Shown here in pieces: positions 11,262-22,599 of a stretch of DNA of 64,000 nucleotides; positions within the stretch are counted from its first letter, which is position 1; the number at the start of each line of letters is the position of its first letter. Both the position numbers and the translations under genes were made by a program. The notes under the pieces are model-generated. The model made no database searches, had not been told where the DNA came from, and saw only the letters and a list, made by a program, of their open reading frames with translations. The stretch lies in contig JAMKCH010035364.1 in the NCBI GenBank assembly GCA_023653785.1, forward strand, positions 1 through 64,000, read 5' to 3'. The stretch comes from Ophioderma brevispina (Eukaryota; Echinodermata; Ophiuroidea; Amphilepidida; Ophiodermatidae).

Positions 11262-11860
11262 TCTAATATGTTGCAACGGCTCTAAATCTAATGAATAAGC
11301 TCCAAATTATTCCTTAGGTTACCAGGAAGTAAAAAAGTAATTAGGTCACATGTGTGTTGGATGCTCCCTTTCAGATATTTGGGAAAATAGGCTAATGTCA
11401 TTTTTATTCCAAGAAAAAGGTCAACAATTGTCTAACCCAGATTTCTCTTCTTGTAAAAAATATTTAAAAACATATTTAATGATACTGATTCACAATATGG
11501 CTTTTGATTTCATAGGGTTGGTTCCCTTTCATATGGAGGGGTATAATGTCCCTGTCCCCATAGAGTCCTACAGGAATTTTGCACCCCTTCCATTATAACC
11601 ACAAGGAGATGCGGAAAGTGCAAAAGCATGTCATTTTGGTTCAGACTAATAATTAAACATTAAAAAAAAAATATTTTTTACAAACATCTGGGTATTGCAA
11701 ACGGGTGACTTTCTTGAATAAACAAATGACCTTTAGCCTATTTTCCCAATCTCTTGGAAAGGAAGCACCACACGCCTGTGACCCAATTGACTTTTTTAAC
11801 TGCCTGCTTACCTAAGGAATAATTTGAGCTATATTATATTAGAATTAGGCATTTAAAACA
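11262..11860. mobile_element. Palindromic foldback-like element
   Basis: The arm at 11298-11478 (AGCTCCAAATTATTCCTTAG, then GGGAAAATAGGCTAA, then CCCAGAT, then TAAAAAATATTT) is repeated in reverse complement at 11660-11832 with moderate divergence. The ~180-bp centre (11480-11660) is itself partly self-complementary. Weaker pairing extends a few tens of bases beyond each arm. This is a whole-length imperfect palindrome typical of a foldback MITE. No coding sequence. Confidence 0.6.
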
Positions 11861-11989
11861 TTTTTGAAGATTTGAGTGAATTGAAGTTGATTGTAAAGAT
11901 TTATGATATTACCAAAAAATTTGAAATGCCTTTACGATGTGGAGGCTGGGATTGCTTTACCCTTCAGATTAACTTATAAATTGTCTTGT

Positions 11990-12260
11990 AACCCAAAACC
12001 TTTACTTGCTTTTTTTGCCTGCTGGCCCCTCATGCACACGCTTGATTCCCTGTCTGCCGCCCTTTTCGGCTGCGGTTGCCCCCCTTTTCGTTGCATTGGC
12101 TTGCGGCTTGCGCCTTGTTGCCCTCTTTCTTGCCCCCCCCGCCCTGTTCCCTTTCCCCCCCCTCGTCCTGGGGCCTCCCCGCCCCCCGCCGGGTCCCCGG
12201 CTGCCTTATCCTCTTGCCCCCGTTATCGTTTTTCTCGCCTTTTCCCGTGTCCCCTCTTGG
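11990..12260 (+). repeat. CT/C-rich low-complexity tract
   Basis: A strongly C- and T-biased block with several C runs (for example near 12137, 12156 and 12180) in otherwise AT-rich DNA. Open frames across it translate to proline/leucine-rich low-complexity strings and should not be read as genes. Confidence 0.75.
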
Positions 12261-12538
12261 TATCTCATTCGTCTAACCCAAAAACCTTCTGGGCTGACAA
12301 TAGCTCTAATCATGTTGTTTTGATCAGACCACGGAGTGGGAGTTGTTTTGAACCCTTGATTTTTATGTCCCATCTTGTACTTTTCAGGATTCGCTAGGAT
12401 TTCAGATTCTGACAAAATACTGGCGATATGGGTCCACGCTTTTGGGTCACCTACGGTCGGAAGGACGTGATCCTGAATTTGTTCGTCCAAGCAAACGTTG
12501 TTTGAATAGATGATGTTCCATCAATGTTTAAACACAAC

Positions 12539-12800
12539 TTAGCATTGTCCACCTGGCGTGTTCGAGGTGCAACGGACCTCGTAAGCTGCAGCACTATTCA
12601 ATAGGATAGTTATACTACTGGTATTTTTCAACACCTGAGGTTCTATATAGATAGAGAGGCAAAACGTTACGTAATCTTTAGAAATTCTCGTCCTCGCTGT
12701 TTTTGCCGACCACAAAAGAAAACCTAGAGTACAACAATAGAAAGCAAGTGCTGCCTCCGCTTCTTCCATATGCTGTGGGTGCCGCTTTGCATATACCACT
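12539..12800 (-). repeat. Dispersed repeat family B, copy 1
   Basis: Its reverse complement contains AAGCGGCACCCACAGCATAT, GGAAGAAGCGGAGGC and TACTCTAGGTTTTCTTTTG. All have close counterparts in the same order at 35333-35410 on the + strand. An 86-codon minus-strand frame spans this copy but is not maintained in the other. Identity of the family unknown. Confidence 0.5.
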
Positions 12801-14479
12801 AATGGTTAGTGATCAAATTTGAGGTTATTTGTTTAGAAGTGCCAGTGTAATAATAGTGCACCGGATCATTTTGCTCAGATATCTTTCTTTTTCTCATAAT
12901 GAATGCGCACGTATTAGTGAAGATGTATTCAATTGAGGGCGGTTTATGTAACTCCAGACGGCTGACGTGTCATTTCATTTCGTTGTGTGGCCATGGGTAG
13001 GACAAACATTTCACCACACCAATAGCACCCAACATCCAACAACTGATATTTGGCGGATTTGTTTGTATCGAATTGACATTATGTGTGTATACATGCACCC
13101 AAACTCATAATTATTCCGTGCAATCTTCAAAATGTCAGCCCAGCACGGACGACTGATTTTGAATGGGCTTCAACCCCCTTGATTTTAAGCACAAGCTTAC
13201 AGGTCTACGACGTCAATACCGGGCAGTGATTTTTCTTGCCGGAGCTTGCGACACACACAAAGCAATTAAGGTATGATCGCAATCGATCATGGTCCGGTTT
13301 TTATGAATAGGCGGCAACTCACGTTTTTTATTAGAAGTTGTAGGTGAGCTCTCTCCTTCTGTTCTCACCTCCCTGATATCTCAATATAGAACACATCGAT
13401 AATCTAAAAACTACTTTTCACAATCGGGCACTTTCCTCCACCATCGGACCATACATAATTGAATGAATGCTTCACATTATGTCACAAATATAGATCCTAA
13501 TTAGTAGATATATTAGGTGTGGCGCTGGAATGGGTGGCATTGTCTGGGTTTTCCGATTTTCTTTCTCCTGCACATGTATAATCCAATAAGCTTTCATCAA
13601 GGCTGTGCACACATTCCATTTGTATCACCTGCCATTGTAACACCTACACCATGTTTCTTTAGATTATGTGATGGAGCGCGTAACAGCAGTCTCACAGCTC
13701 TTCTTTATTTTTTTCTGTTTGTGATGGACAAGCGAGTGTTAGGCCTCAGGTTTTAAACCAGTGGCCAATCATAACATCTAGCATCTGCAGGACAATTTAT
13801 TGTGTCATCTGTGATTGGAATTCGTGAGTTGTTTAATTGTTTTTTTTGGGTTTCACAACTTCTTCCTATTTCTGACACCTGTGTTGTTGCAATAGCTTCC
13901 AGTATTTTATTCACTCTGTATAGACCTTGAGATTTGCAGTGGACTAACCTTGTGCAATCAAGCATAGCAAGTTAAGCTTCTTCAAGTACCATTGAATCTA
14001 GCACATCATGGCACTTGTTAGTATTTATTTCCTCTTTTATTATTCATGATTATGTGTGGCCCCCTTGTGGAACTAAATGCATCATCCCCCCCTCGCAAGC
14101 GGGTAGTAGTTTGTATTACAGACCTATAGCAAGATCAGCCAATAACTGAAAACAACTTGTGGGTAAAAACATCAGCTTGTACTCCAATTCGAACAGTGAC
14201 TTTTCGCTATCCAACAAATCCGCCTTTTAACTAACTGCCGGTGAGTACAACCCTAATTCCCCGTCCCAACAAGTGAAAATAGTGATTCAATTTCCAATGG
14301 TACTACTCTACTAACTGATCAGAAAAAGATCCCCAATCAACGTACAGTCGGGAAGCCCTTTTAAATTGAATGTTTCCGATCGCCTTTTACCCCCACTGAG
14401 TTGGCAAACTGTGCAGGATCTGGGCACTCGATGTCAACCGCCCTACTCGTAAAAGAAACTCAATAACGCATAGACAACA
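12801..14479. other. Anonymous DNA before the LINE
   Basis: No exon recognised. A ~45-bp motif at 13516-13560 (GGTGTGGCGCTGGAATG..., then GTTTTCCGATT) recurs as a diverged direct copy at 17820-17864, on the other side of the LINE. Confidence 0.4.
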
Positions 14480-17400
14480 GGCTGCTATGTCTCTTTCTCG
14501 CCATTTATCTAATGGTCCAAAGTTTGACCATCGTCAATCACAGAATGTTTGTGATCCACTGAAACTAATAAGACACCAGAATCTTTACTTGATAAGGGAC
14601 AGCTATAATATTTTTCACAAAAAAGTTTCACTGTATTCACTAAATGCTAGATCTCTCTTGCCCAAATCTCTGACTAAAGATTCTTGCTTGTGATATCAAT
14701 CCTAGTATCTTTGCCATAAGTGATAGCTGCTTGATATACTGTTACCAACTCCGAAATTGAGATTCCTGGCTTTTCAGTGATTCGCAACGATCGCGTAAAA
14801 GAAGGGGGTGGAGTCTCATTTTATGGTGAAATCCATTTTAGCCTTTAACAAACCAAGATCAGATTTACATGAACCTAAGTTTGAATCGGTTTGGGTCGAA
14901 ATACTGTTTTCACGTCAAACTATTATAATAGGTGTATGCTATCGTCTCAGCAGACACAAACGGAATCGGAATTTTATACTAAGTTAGATCAATATTGCCA
15001 AGTTCCAAATGACTGCTGATGTTATTATTCTTGGTGACATGAACATGTTTATTCTTCGCTATGATGCACATTCTAAGAAAATACCTGACATGCTTACTTG
15101 TCAGGTTTCAGACAACTGATATTTACACCTACAAGAGTGACTGCTACTTCAAAGTCAGCTATTGACCATGTTAATAATTCAATAATTGTGCAAAACCTCC
15201 AGCAATATGGCGTTATAACCGTATGGCGTCAGTGATCATTACATTACTTTTGGCTCAGAGGTATGTAAAATAATTCAATTCCCATAAAGGGATTAAATCC
15301 GTTCTCTTAACAACAGTAAGGAGCACTTTGGTGAAATTTTGAACAGCGTTACTGGTCTCCTGTTTACCACACTGATTGATTTGATGGGCATCTTCTTTCG
15401 ATGTTTAATTTACCATCTGCCCTTGACCAAGTGTCTCCCTGTTTAAGGAAGTCCCCGCATCAAAAACCATTCGGAGCATTGGAATCTCTCTGCTGAGATT
15501 CTTGAGAGCATCATGAACGGAAAGTTGGTCGGTAACTCGAGGACAAACAAGAACCTGATCACTGATTACCGTAATTTGCGTATAAGGTTCACAACGACAT
15601 CAGAAAATGACAACGCATGTTATGGTTATAAATTTAAATGAAAATAAGGATAACCCTAAACAATTATGGAAACCCTTAAAGACCTTGGGTATCAAAGAAA
15701 CTCAAAAGAGCCTCCAGTCTTGTTTTTGGATGTGGATTTGTGAAAATGTCTGATAAGAAAACTGTTGCTAATCCTTTAATTGTAACATTTTTTTTACACA
15801 AATTGCTTCCCAAAAAAACCTTTTTTTTGTTTTTTTGAGTCAGCTACCAAGCAAAAAGAGTGAAATATGGCTAATTCCGCGATAAGTCAAAGAGCAATAT
15901 AAACTAAAGTTCACACCGATTCTATTTCATCTTCAGAGTTGATGAGATTTTATTTTAAATGAGCTTAACATCTCAATCCAAAGCAAAGTACTGGCCTCGA
16001 TGGCATCCCAGCACGTTTTTTGTTAAGAGTTTCTGAGTGAATTAAAGGCCCTAGTACTTACATTGTCAACTTGTCTTGTAGATCCGGTCCTTTTCCAAAT
16101 GAAATGAAACTTCTAAAGTTATCCCTTTATAAAAAGAAAAGCAGACTTGACGCCGGAAACTACAGACCGGTCATCTTCTTTCTGTGGTGTCAAAGTTTCG
16201 GGAAAAAGCCAGTTTTTCCTCTCATTAGACATTACCTTTTGAGAATGGCCTTCTTTTCAATTTCATCATCTGGTTTTAGAGGATCAATTCTACCGACAAA
16301 CCGCCTTAATGCATTTACAAAAGATTTACATCAGAAAAACAGACCTCCTCTGTAAATTTTACACTGGCCTGATTTTATTGGACATCCAGAAGTCATTTGA
16401 CCGTGTAGATCACAATCTTTGTGATAAACTGTCCTGCAATGGTTTTCAATCAATTGACTGGTTCTATTCGTATCTTTCTAACAGGAGACAGATTGGTTAA
16501 TATAAACGGTGGTAATCTGAATCCTCTTACTATTACGTGCGGGGTGCCTCAAGGCAGTATCCTGGGGTCCAACTCTCTTATCTTTTATGGTTACGTTATG
16601 ACAATGGCTAATTCCGTGGATTGTATGTTGTTACCATATGCGGATGATAGCGCTTTATTCTGTTCTGATAAAGATCCCGCCATAGTCGCTCACAATCTTG
16701 CCTAATTCAGTTGGTAATAAGTGTGCTATTGAAAATAACCTGTCCGTACAACATGGGAAAACTGAATTAATTCCTTTTTGGGCCGAAGCGTAAACTAAAT
16801 AATTACACTGATTTTTTTCCTGTTTTACGGAGTGATGGTCAGTTATCAAATCAAAAAGACAGTAGTCCTACCTTGGTCTTGAATTAAACCCACATCTTGA
16901 TGGTGAGCAATCGTTTTCAACATTGTAAAAAAGGTAAATTCTCGTTTAAAATTTCCTTTACAGGCAATCTAACTTTTTTAAAATTAATCCAAAATTTCAC
17001 AAAAACCATCTGTTCATCGTGGTGTTATGCCTCTTCGATTAAATTCCATTTCTTCTTGGTATGCTGGTATTTCAAATATCATGCAAACAGATTACAATGT
17101 ATAATTACAAAGTAATAAGATTTATCCTAAGCGATTTTATGTATCATAATTCAACCATAGTGATTCCAACTTTTGGTCATTTTGAACATCAATACAGAGC
17201 TGACAGCTGCGTTTGAACCATGTTTTTAACATATTCCAGGGTTTCTAAGCCAGGTATATGAAAGAGAATTTTATCAAGCTTTCCAGTCTCCATTGCTATA
17301 ATACGAGGGGTAGTGATTTAACTTTCAGTTCCAAAGATAAAACCCCTACTGCTTCCAATCTCTTTCTATTATAATTCCCTCAAGACTGGAACAGGTTGCC

Positions 17401-17742
17401 TGACAACATTAAATCAATCTCACTGAAAGCTCAATTTTAAAAGAAGTTACAAACTCATCTTTTGGATTACATCATGTAATCGCTTAATTTAATCTTGTTT
17501 TTAACATGTTTTTTATGTTGTATATTTTTGGATTCTTTGTATTGTTGATTTATTATCTCACTAAGGACCCCTTTGAATAAGCTCCTTTCGCTTAAGGTTA
17601 TCCTTGGTGTATTTCATTTTTTAAATATGTTCTTTCTCTGTCTATTGTATTTTGTATTGTTAGGTTTTTATCATCTTGTATTGTGCAATTATTGTTTTGC
17701 TTTAAATGAAATCCAAATAAATCAACTCAATCAAATCAAATC
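14480..17742 (+). pseudogene. Near full-length CR1/L2-like LINE relic (endonuclease + reverse transcriptase)
   Basis: The order of motifs is that of an apurinic-type endonuclease followed by a reverse transcriptase. The endonuclease pieces are: SLNARSLLPK near 14630; EIEIPGFSVIRND followed by EGGGVSFY near 14755-14825; GVCYRLS near 14930; LGDMNM near 15030; a SAIDH segment near 15155; and SDHY near 15230. The reverse-transcriptase pieces are: STGLDGIPAR near 15985; GNYRPV near 16155; SGFRG near 16270; LDIQKSFDRVDH near 16378; GVPQGSILG near 16540; and YADD near 16637. The C-terminal WNRLPDNIKS segment is near 17390. The 3' end is a short (ATCAA/TCAAA)n tail at about 17717-17742. At least ten frameshifts or stops break the ORF, so it is dead. 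CR1/L2/Jockey group is inferred from motif style. Confidence 0.8.
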
Positions 17743-17882
17743 TGCCGTTTAAATGGAGAATGCCCATTTTTGGGCTGTACAGGGTTTTTATTGACATTCC
17801 ATCTATTATCAGTAACAGGTGTGGCTGTGGAATGCCTGCGTTGTCCGGGGTTCCGATTTCTTTTAGCACCAACTCTATGTAT

Positions 17883-18047
17883 AGATAAAGGTTCCAAACC
17901 GACCATTGGCGAATATAATGGTCGTCCAGAGATATGTTAGCGGCTAGATTTCATGAACCATGTTCGGCCCGCAGGCGATACTTCAGCAAGCGAAACACAT
18001 TTCTAGACGACCATTATATTAGCGAAGGGTTTGTTGAACCTTTATCT
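17883..18047. mobile_element. 165-bp palindromic MITE-like element
   Basis: The left arm (AGATAAAGGTTC, later GCGAATATAATGGTCGTC) is mirrored in reverse complement by GACGACCATTATATTAGCG...GAACCTTTATCT on the right. The inner parts also pair imperfectly, so the whole segment can fold on itself. It contains TTAGCGGCTAGATTTCATGA. A closely related TCTAGCGGCTAGA-type core occurs in the palindrome at 19335-19431. Lies 140 bp downstream of the LINE tail. Confidence 0.65.
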
Positions 18048-19334
18048 TATCCACATAAACGTCGCCAAAAGGTATTAAGAATGGAATGTTTATCCAGTTA
18101 TTCGGCACCATTTTAATACTCTTTTAATATTTTTAACGTAAAAGGGATATGGGCCTAACTTTTTTCTTTAAATAAAGGCCACCAGATGCCTTCCTATATT
18201 CGCATGTGTAACGTGTCTATCACCAAGAGAAAATCAAGGGGGAGCTATACCGGGTATCGTCTTGGGCATTCAGCTCGATGTATTGTATACTCACTATTGA
18301 CACTAAAACCAGAGAGGAAATCTTTGTTTTTCGGCTTAACTGATCACTGCCGTCTTTTGGCGTTGACAAATTACACTCACAGACAAACGGAATTGGTCCA
18401 GGTGCAAAACAGCTGACTGTACAGTTCCCAAATTCCTTTATCCTCTATTCTAATTGGGAACACGTTCATAATACTTATCGTGACCAAACAGAATTTATAT
18501 CATTAAATGAATGAACTCGTATAACTCATTAAGATTATTGTTGATGGTGCATTGCTTCTCGAGCCTTTAGCTGGAATTATTTGCATGCTTTTTGTAGAAC
18601 TGCACGCTACTATTGCACATCATGGGTGGAATTTGTGGGAAGCTTTCCGTCCTTGCTGGCCAAATCTCCTGGTGCTCTTCGTCGTCATGGCATAAGACCT
18701 TCTGGTCATTATTTTCATTTTCAAGAGGCCGATGACCGATCACATGTCCTCTACTTTGTAATAGAGTTGGAGCGTCTTTAGGGAGCACAACTCTATCATT
18801 TGGCGATATGGTATGAATTATTTGGAGTTAACGGGCGATTATGGGATAGTCGGTTAATTTTTGTGTCGATTGCTATTTTCAAAATGTTAATTTGTGTTCC
18901 ATTAGACCTTCCCGTTGCGAATTTTGTGAATATAATGCAGTATCCCTTCTTTTGTACAAATGTAATATATAAGAATCCCACTATATTGGTATTCCCTAAC
19001 ATTAATTCAAACTTTGATTCCAGAGTATTTAACAGTACTTTAAATGTGGACTTAATCTTTTAACTGTACTGAACCCTTGCGATTGGACATGCCATTCTAT
19101 ATAGCACAAAGGACACCATATCTTAATCTATTTTGAATCCTCTTCGACTCCTGGTAACTGTACGTGTGCATTCAGCCTGAACATACTTTTATGTTCTGTC
19201 TCGTCAATAACTCTCTTATTTCAGGGAGTTATTGCGAGTCGTGGCAGAGGTGTCCTTAATGCGATTATACTTTAAATAATCCCTTCCCCAGACAAATGTA
19301 GAGACGTGTTTTCTAACACCAATTCCTATATATG
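18048..19334. other. Anonymous DNA
   Basis: Short overlapping frames on both strands around 18567-19063 carry no recognisable domain. Nothing else seen. Confidence 0.4.
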
Positions 19335-19431
19335 TTCTTTTGTTATACATGACCATCTTTTTTGTCGAAGTTTTATCTAGCCGCTAGAATGAACACTTCC
19401 GTCAAATAATTGGTCATGTATAACAAAAGAC
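19335..19431. mobile_element. 97-bp palindrome (hairpin element)
   Basis: The left half starts TTCTTTTGTTATACATGACC and the right half ends GGTCATGTATAACAAAAGAC, an almost exact reverse complement. Pairing continues inward with some mismatches to a CTAGCCGCTAG centre near 19377-19387. No spacer of note. Could be a small MITE, or a transcribed hairpin precursor if expressed. Confidence 0.65.
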
Positions 19432-20944
19432 AACAATCGATTAATGTTTGAATGGGAGAGGGTTAGACGTTTTATAATCCAATAGTTTCCCTAAGCTACT
19501 CCCTACGGAGACATTCCATATTGCATGCACACTTGCCGCTAATATGGGCGACACACGTTTTATATGAACCCAACTAGAACCAACATAGAAAATTTATTTC
19601 CATCTACACTAGATCCATTTAAAAACACAAAAACAAAGAATTAGTGGAGGATGTACATAACAAGTTTACCGAGAATGTTGTTCCTCCTTATAGCACAAAT
19701 GCATACAAACTTAAAACGACAAATAAACACCTCAAAATGTACCTTTAGCACATTATATGCAAGGTCTCACACATCCCTCCCATTTACACACTCCAAAAAG
19801 TAACGCGCACATGAACTCATGGAACAATAAAATAAAAGTTCTCGCGCCCTGGGGGTTCGTGGTGCCTGTCCTGGGTGGTCCACAGACCCCTCGCCGTGTC
19901 ACACCTCAGGCGGCTATATACGATATGTGTCTGGGCCGGTGACGGTGTGGGTGTAACTCACCGTTCCTGAGTCTTCGCCGAGTCATTCTTTTCAATTCAT
20001 ATTACTGTTATTTATTCTAGTTCTGGCCCTTATTGAAAATGCAACATTCTAATTGGTCATTCTCTTCTACTGCCCATTATCTCTAGTGTGGTGGGGGTAA
20101 GTGGGTGGGGGGGTTTGGTAATGTATTTTCACAAAGCTGCTTTAATGTAATAACCTCGAAAATTAGGGTTTGCAGTAATCACCTATTGACTCATAAATTC
20201 CGTATCTTCAGGCCAGAAAAGACTAATGGGCTCGGCGCGCCCTCGCGCGTCCATTGGTCCTAATTGTCGCGACCTTCAGACCATTCAATTCGCATAATGA
20301 TACGGCATCACCATTTTATTTCTTAATTATTTGAATTATTTCATACAAATTAGCCAAATCAATTCAAAATTATTCACTATGTTTTAACACATAGAAAAAG
20401 AGTGTCCCTTACCTTTAATGAAAGGGTAGGCCACGTTTAATCCTTACATGGAAGAATACTCAAATTATTTCATTTTGCACAAAGGCAATTTAAGATAAAA
20501 CGTTCAATATGAATAATATGTTATTAAACACGGTCTTTAAACGGTTTGAAGTGGAATTAATCCTTTCTCTGGAATCTAGTTCCACGACTGGCGCGAGCAA
20601 AGTTAATCGATACCCTTTAAAATGGTTGGCCAAAGTAAGCCTTCAAAATCCAAAGCACGATCCTTTCGAGAGTGATATGCGAGATTGATCCCTACTACAA
20701 AATTGGAAAAGGCATTGTTGAAGCAGAGTGGATTTACGCCACATCATCACACACTAGCCAACGTTTGCGACAGTGGAATTGGTTGTTCACAGACATACCC
20801 TTTCTAACGAATGATTCGGAGCAACTGATAGAAGGATTTAAAGAACACATCTCGAAATTAAGGGAATTAGTGTACTTGAAAGTATGATGTTCCCCCTCAA
20901 AGGAATTCACAAGAATCCATTGCTCTTTTTGCGTCTATCCAAGG
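19432..20944. other. Anonymous DNA with a G/C-richer patch
   Basis: No exon recognised. A G/C-richer patch at about 19840-19970 and G-runs near 20090-20120 interrupt AT-rich sequence. The frame at 20672-20887 matches nothing I know. Confidence 0.4.
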
Positions 20945-21201
20945 TGATTGTAACATAACAGATGTTGATTTAACATAGCAACATTTGTTGATTGTAACAT
21001 ACATTTGTTGATTGTAACATAACATTTATGTTTTGATGTGTACATACATTATGTTTATTGTAACTAACCTAACCGTAACATTATGTTATTGTAACATAAC
21101 ATAAACATTCTGTTGATTGTAACCTAACCCATATGTTGATTGTACATAACATTATGTTGATTGTAACATAACATTATGTTGATTGTAACATAACATTATG
21201 T
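20945..21201 (+). repeat. ~22-bp minisatellite (GATTGTAACATAACATTATG-type unit)
   Basis: Roughly eleven units built on GATTGTAACATAACATTATG plus TT run head to tail. The last three (from about 21135) are nearly identical while the first ones are scrambled or shortened. This gradient suggests recent expansion at the right end. Confidence 0.85.
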
Positions 21202-21409
21202 GAATCGTGTATTTGAAATCATAGATGGCGTTGCTTTCAATTTTTTAAAACAACTTACAAAGTAACTTATTCTTCAATAAGTGTAATGTATAATTACTTT
21301 GCCTTAGCTGCGCGTCCTGGCTAGTCTAGGGTTGGCATATGGTATAAAACTTACTTTTTTTAATATTTTTAATGTTTTCTTATTTTATTAAAATTAACAA
21401 TATTCATTC

Positions 21410-21431
21410 ATTCATTCATTCATTCATTCAC
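21410..21431 (+). repeat. (ATTC)n microsatellite
   Basis: Five to six ATTC units in a row. Such tails often mark the 3' end of LINE or SINE insertions, but no element body was recognised upstream. Confidence 0.85.
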
Positions 21432-21699
21432 TCTTCAATATCACCTGCCCCAAAAACAAGTTTAAAATAATTTTTTACCTAACCTAAGTTTTCTGACAGT
21501 GTATGCAAATTCAGAAGGTTACGAAATTCCTTTGGTTGAAACCAACTTTTTCCACTATTATGCTTGGTTTTTTAAAGGTCTGCGTCCTGTTATTTATTGT
21601 TAGATTTCCAATCAGCATCTCCAGCCTATACTGTAATTTTAAAAGCCTCATGTTTTCACTTCGTTTTTTTTTTCCTTTCTTTTTTCTAAACTTCCTTCC

Positions 21700-21905
21700 T
21701 TCAATCCACCACAAATCTCATAACCTTTCGTTAGTTGGCTTATTAGTGTGTGCTGATTTGAACATACCCGGCCACAATGACATAATCCTTCAATCATTAA
21801 CTGACCATTGTATACTAAATGCAACATTCACATTAAGCCATTTGTACAGTCATTTTGTACATGGTCACATTATGTTTTGTACTGGCAGCAAAGGCATAGT
21901 GGTCT
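21700..21905 (+). pseudogene. Possible LINE endonuclease fragment
   Basis: In the open frame that ends at 21922, the part from about 21737 reads LLVCADLNIPG, then DIILQSLTDHC, then HGHIMFCTGS. The spacing resembles the GDxN...GHxxD segment of LINE endonucleases, with changed residues. The first half of the frame is T-rich low-complexity sequence. Weak call; could be chance. Confidence 0.2.
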
Positions 21906-22225
21906 GCATGGCCGGGGGTTGAACCCCCATATCAATGTCATACTCGTCCAAATGTGCAAGGAGTCTCACGTATTGGAATCTACTATAATGTACTTATTGT
22001 GCTGGGCGTGTATTAGCATCATCCTTTTTGCTTCATTAAGATTTGTTTTACATAATTATCCCATAGAGCGTGACGGCTACATTCCGACAAGCGACAATGT
22101 TTTTACGGGAGACATTTGGCCGTAGTCCCACCCTACCTCAGTAAGTGAACTAAGCTGCTCTTACATTCCCCTTCACGTAAATCACAAAATACTCTCAGTC
22201 TTTCACTCTTTGTCTCGCACTATAC

Positions 22226-22265
22226 AGAGGAGAGAGAGAGAGGGGGGAGAGAGAGGGGAGAGATA
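22226..22265 (+). repeat. GA-rich tract 1
   Basis: Purine-only run made of GAGAGA and GGGGAGA units. Confidence 0.85.
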
Positions 22266-22534
22266 GAGAAGGAGACTACTGTTTACATTTTGGCCCACAT
22301 GTACGATGCGTTGAAGCTAAAGTATATTTTTTAACCAATACACAATAGTAGGCGGTATAGGCAATATAAATTATGAGCTTGATAACGCCCCTTGATTGCG
22401 GGGCAAATTTAAAAAGCTTGTAAACAAGGATGATTTTCGTGTAGGTGGTTTGAAAGAGTAGAGGAGGGGTGGGATTTAGAGAGAGATGGAACAAGAGGAT
22501 GGAACGAGCGAACGGAGGGAAGAGGACTGCCGGA

Positions 22535-22567
22535 TAGATAGGAGAGAGAGAGGGGGGGAGAGAGATG
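22535..22567 (+). repeat. GA-rich tract 2
   Basis: Second GAGAGA/GGGGGGAG run 300 bp from the first. The stretch between them (22440-22530) is also purine-biased. Confidence 0.8.
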
Positions 22568-22599
22568 AGCGATCATACATTATTAATCTTATTTCCCTT

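Noticed and set aside
11903..12397. 164-codon open frame
   Set aside because: Its body is the CT-rich low-complexity tract (Pro/Leu/Ser strings); no domain or splice signals.
21885..21925. tRNA-like GTGG...GGGGGTTGAACCCCC
   Set aside because: Loop size and stems do not fit a T arm, and no acceptor stem can be formed.
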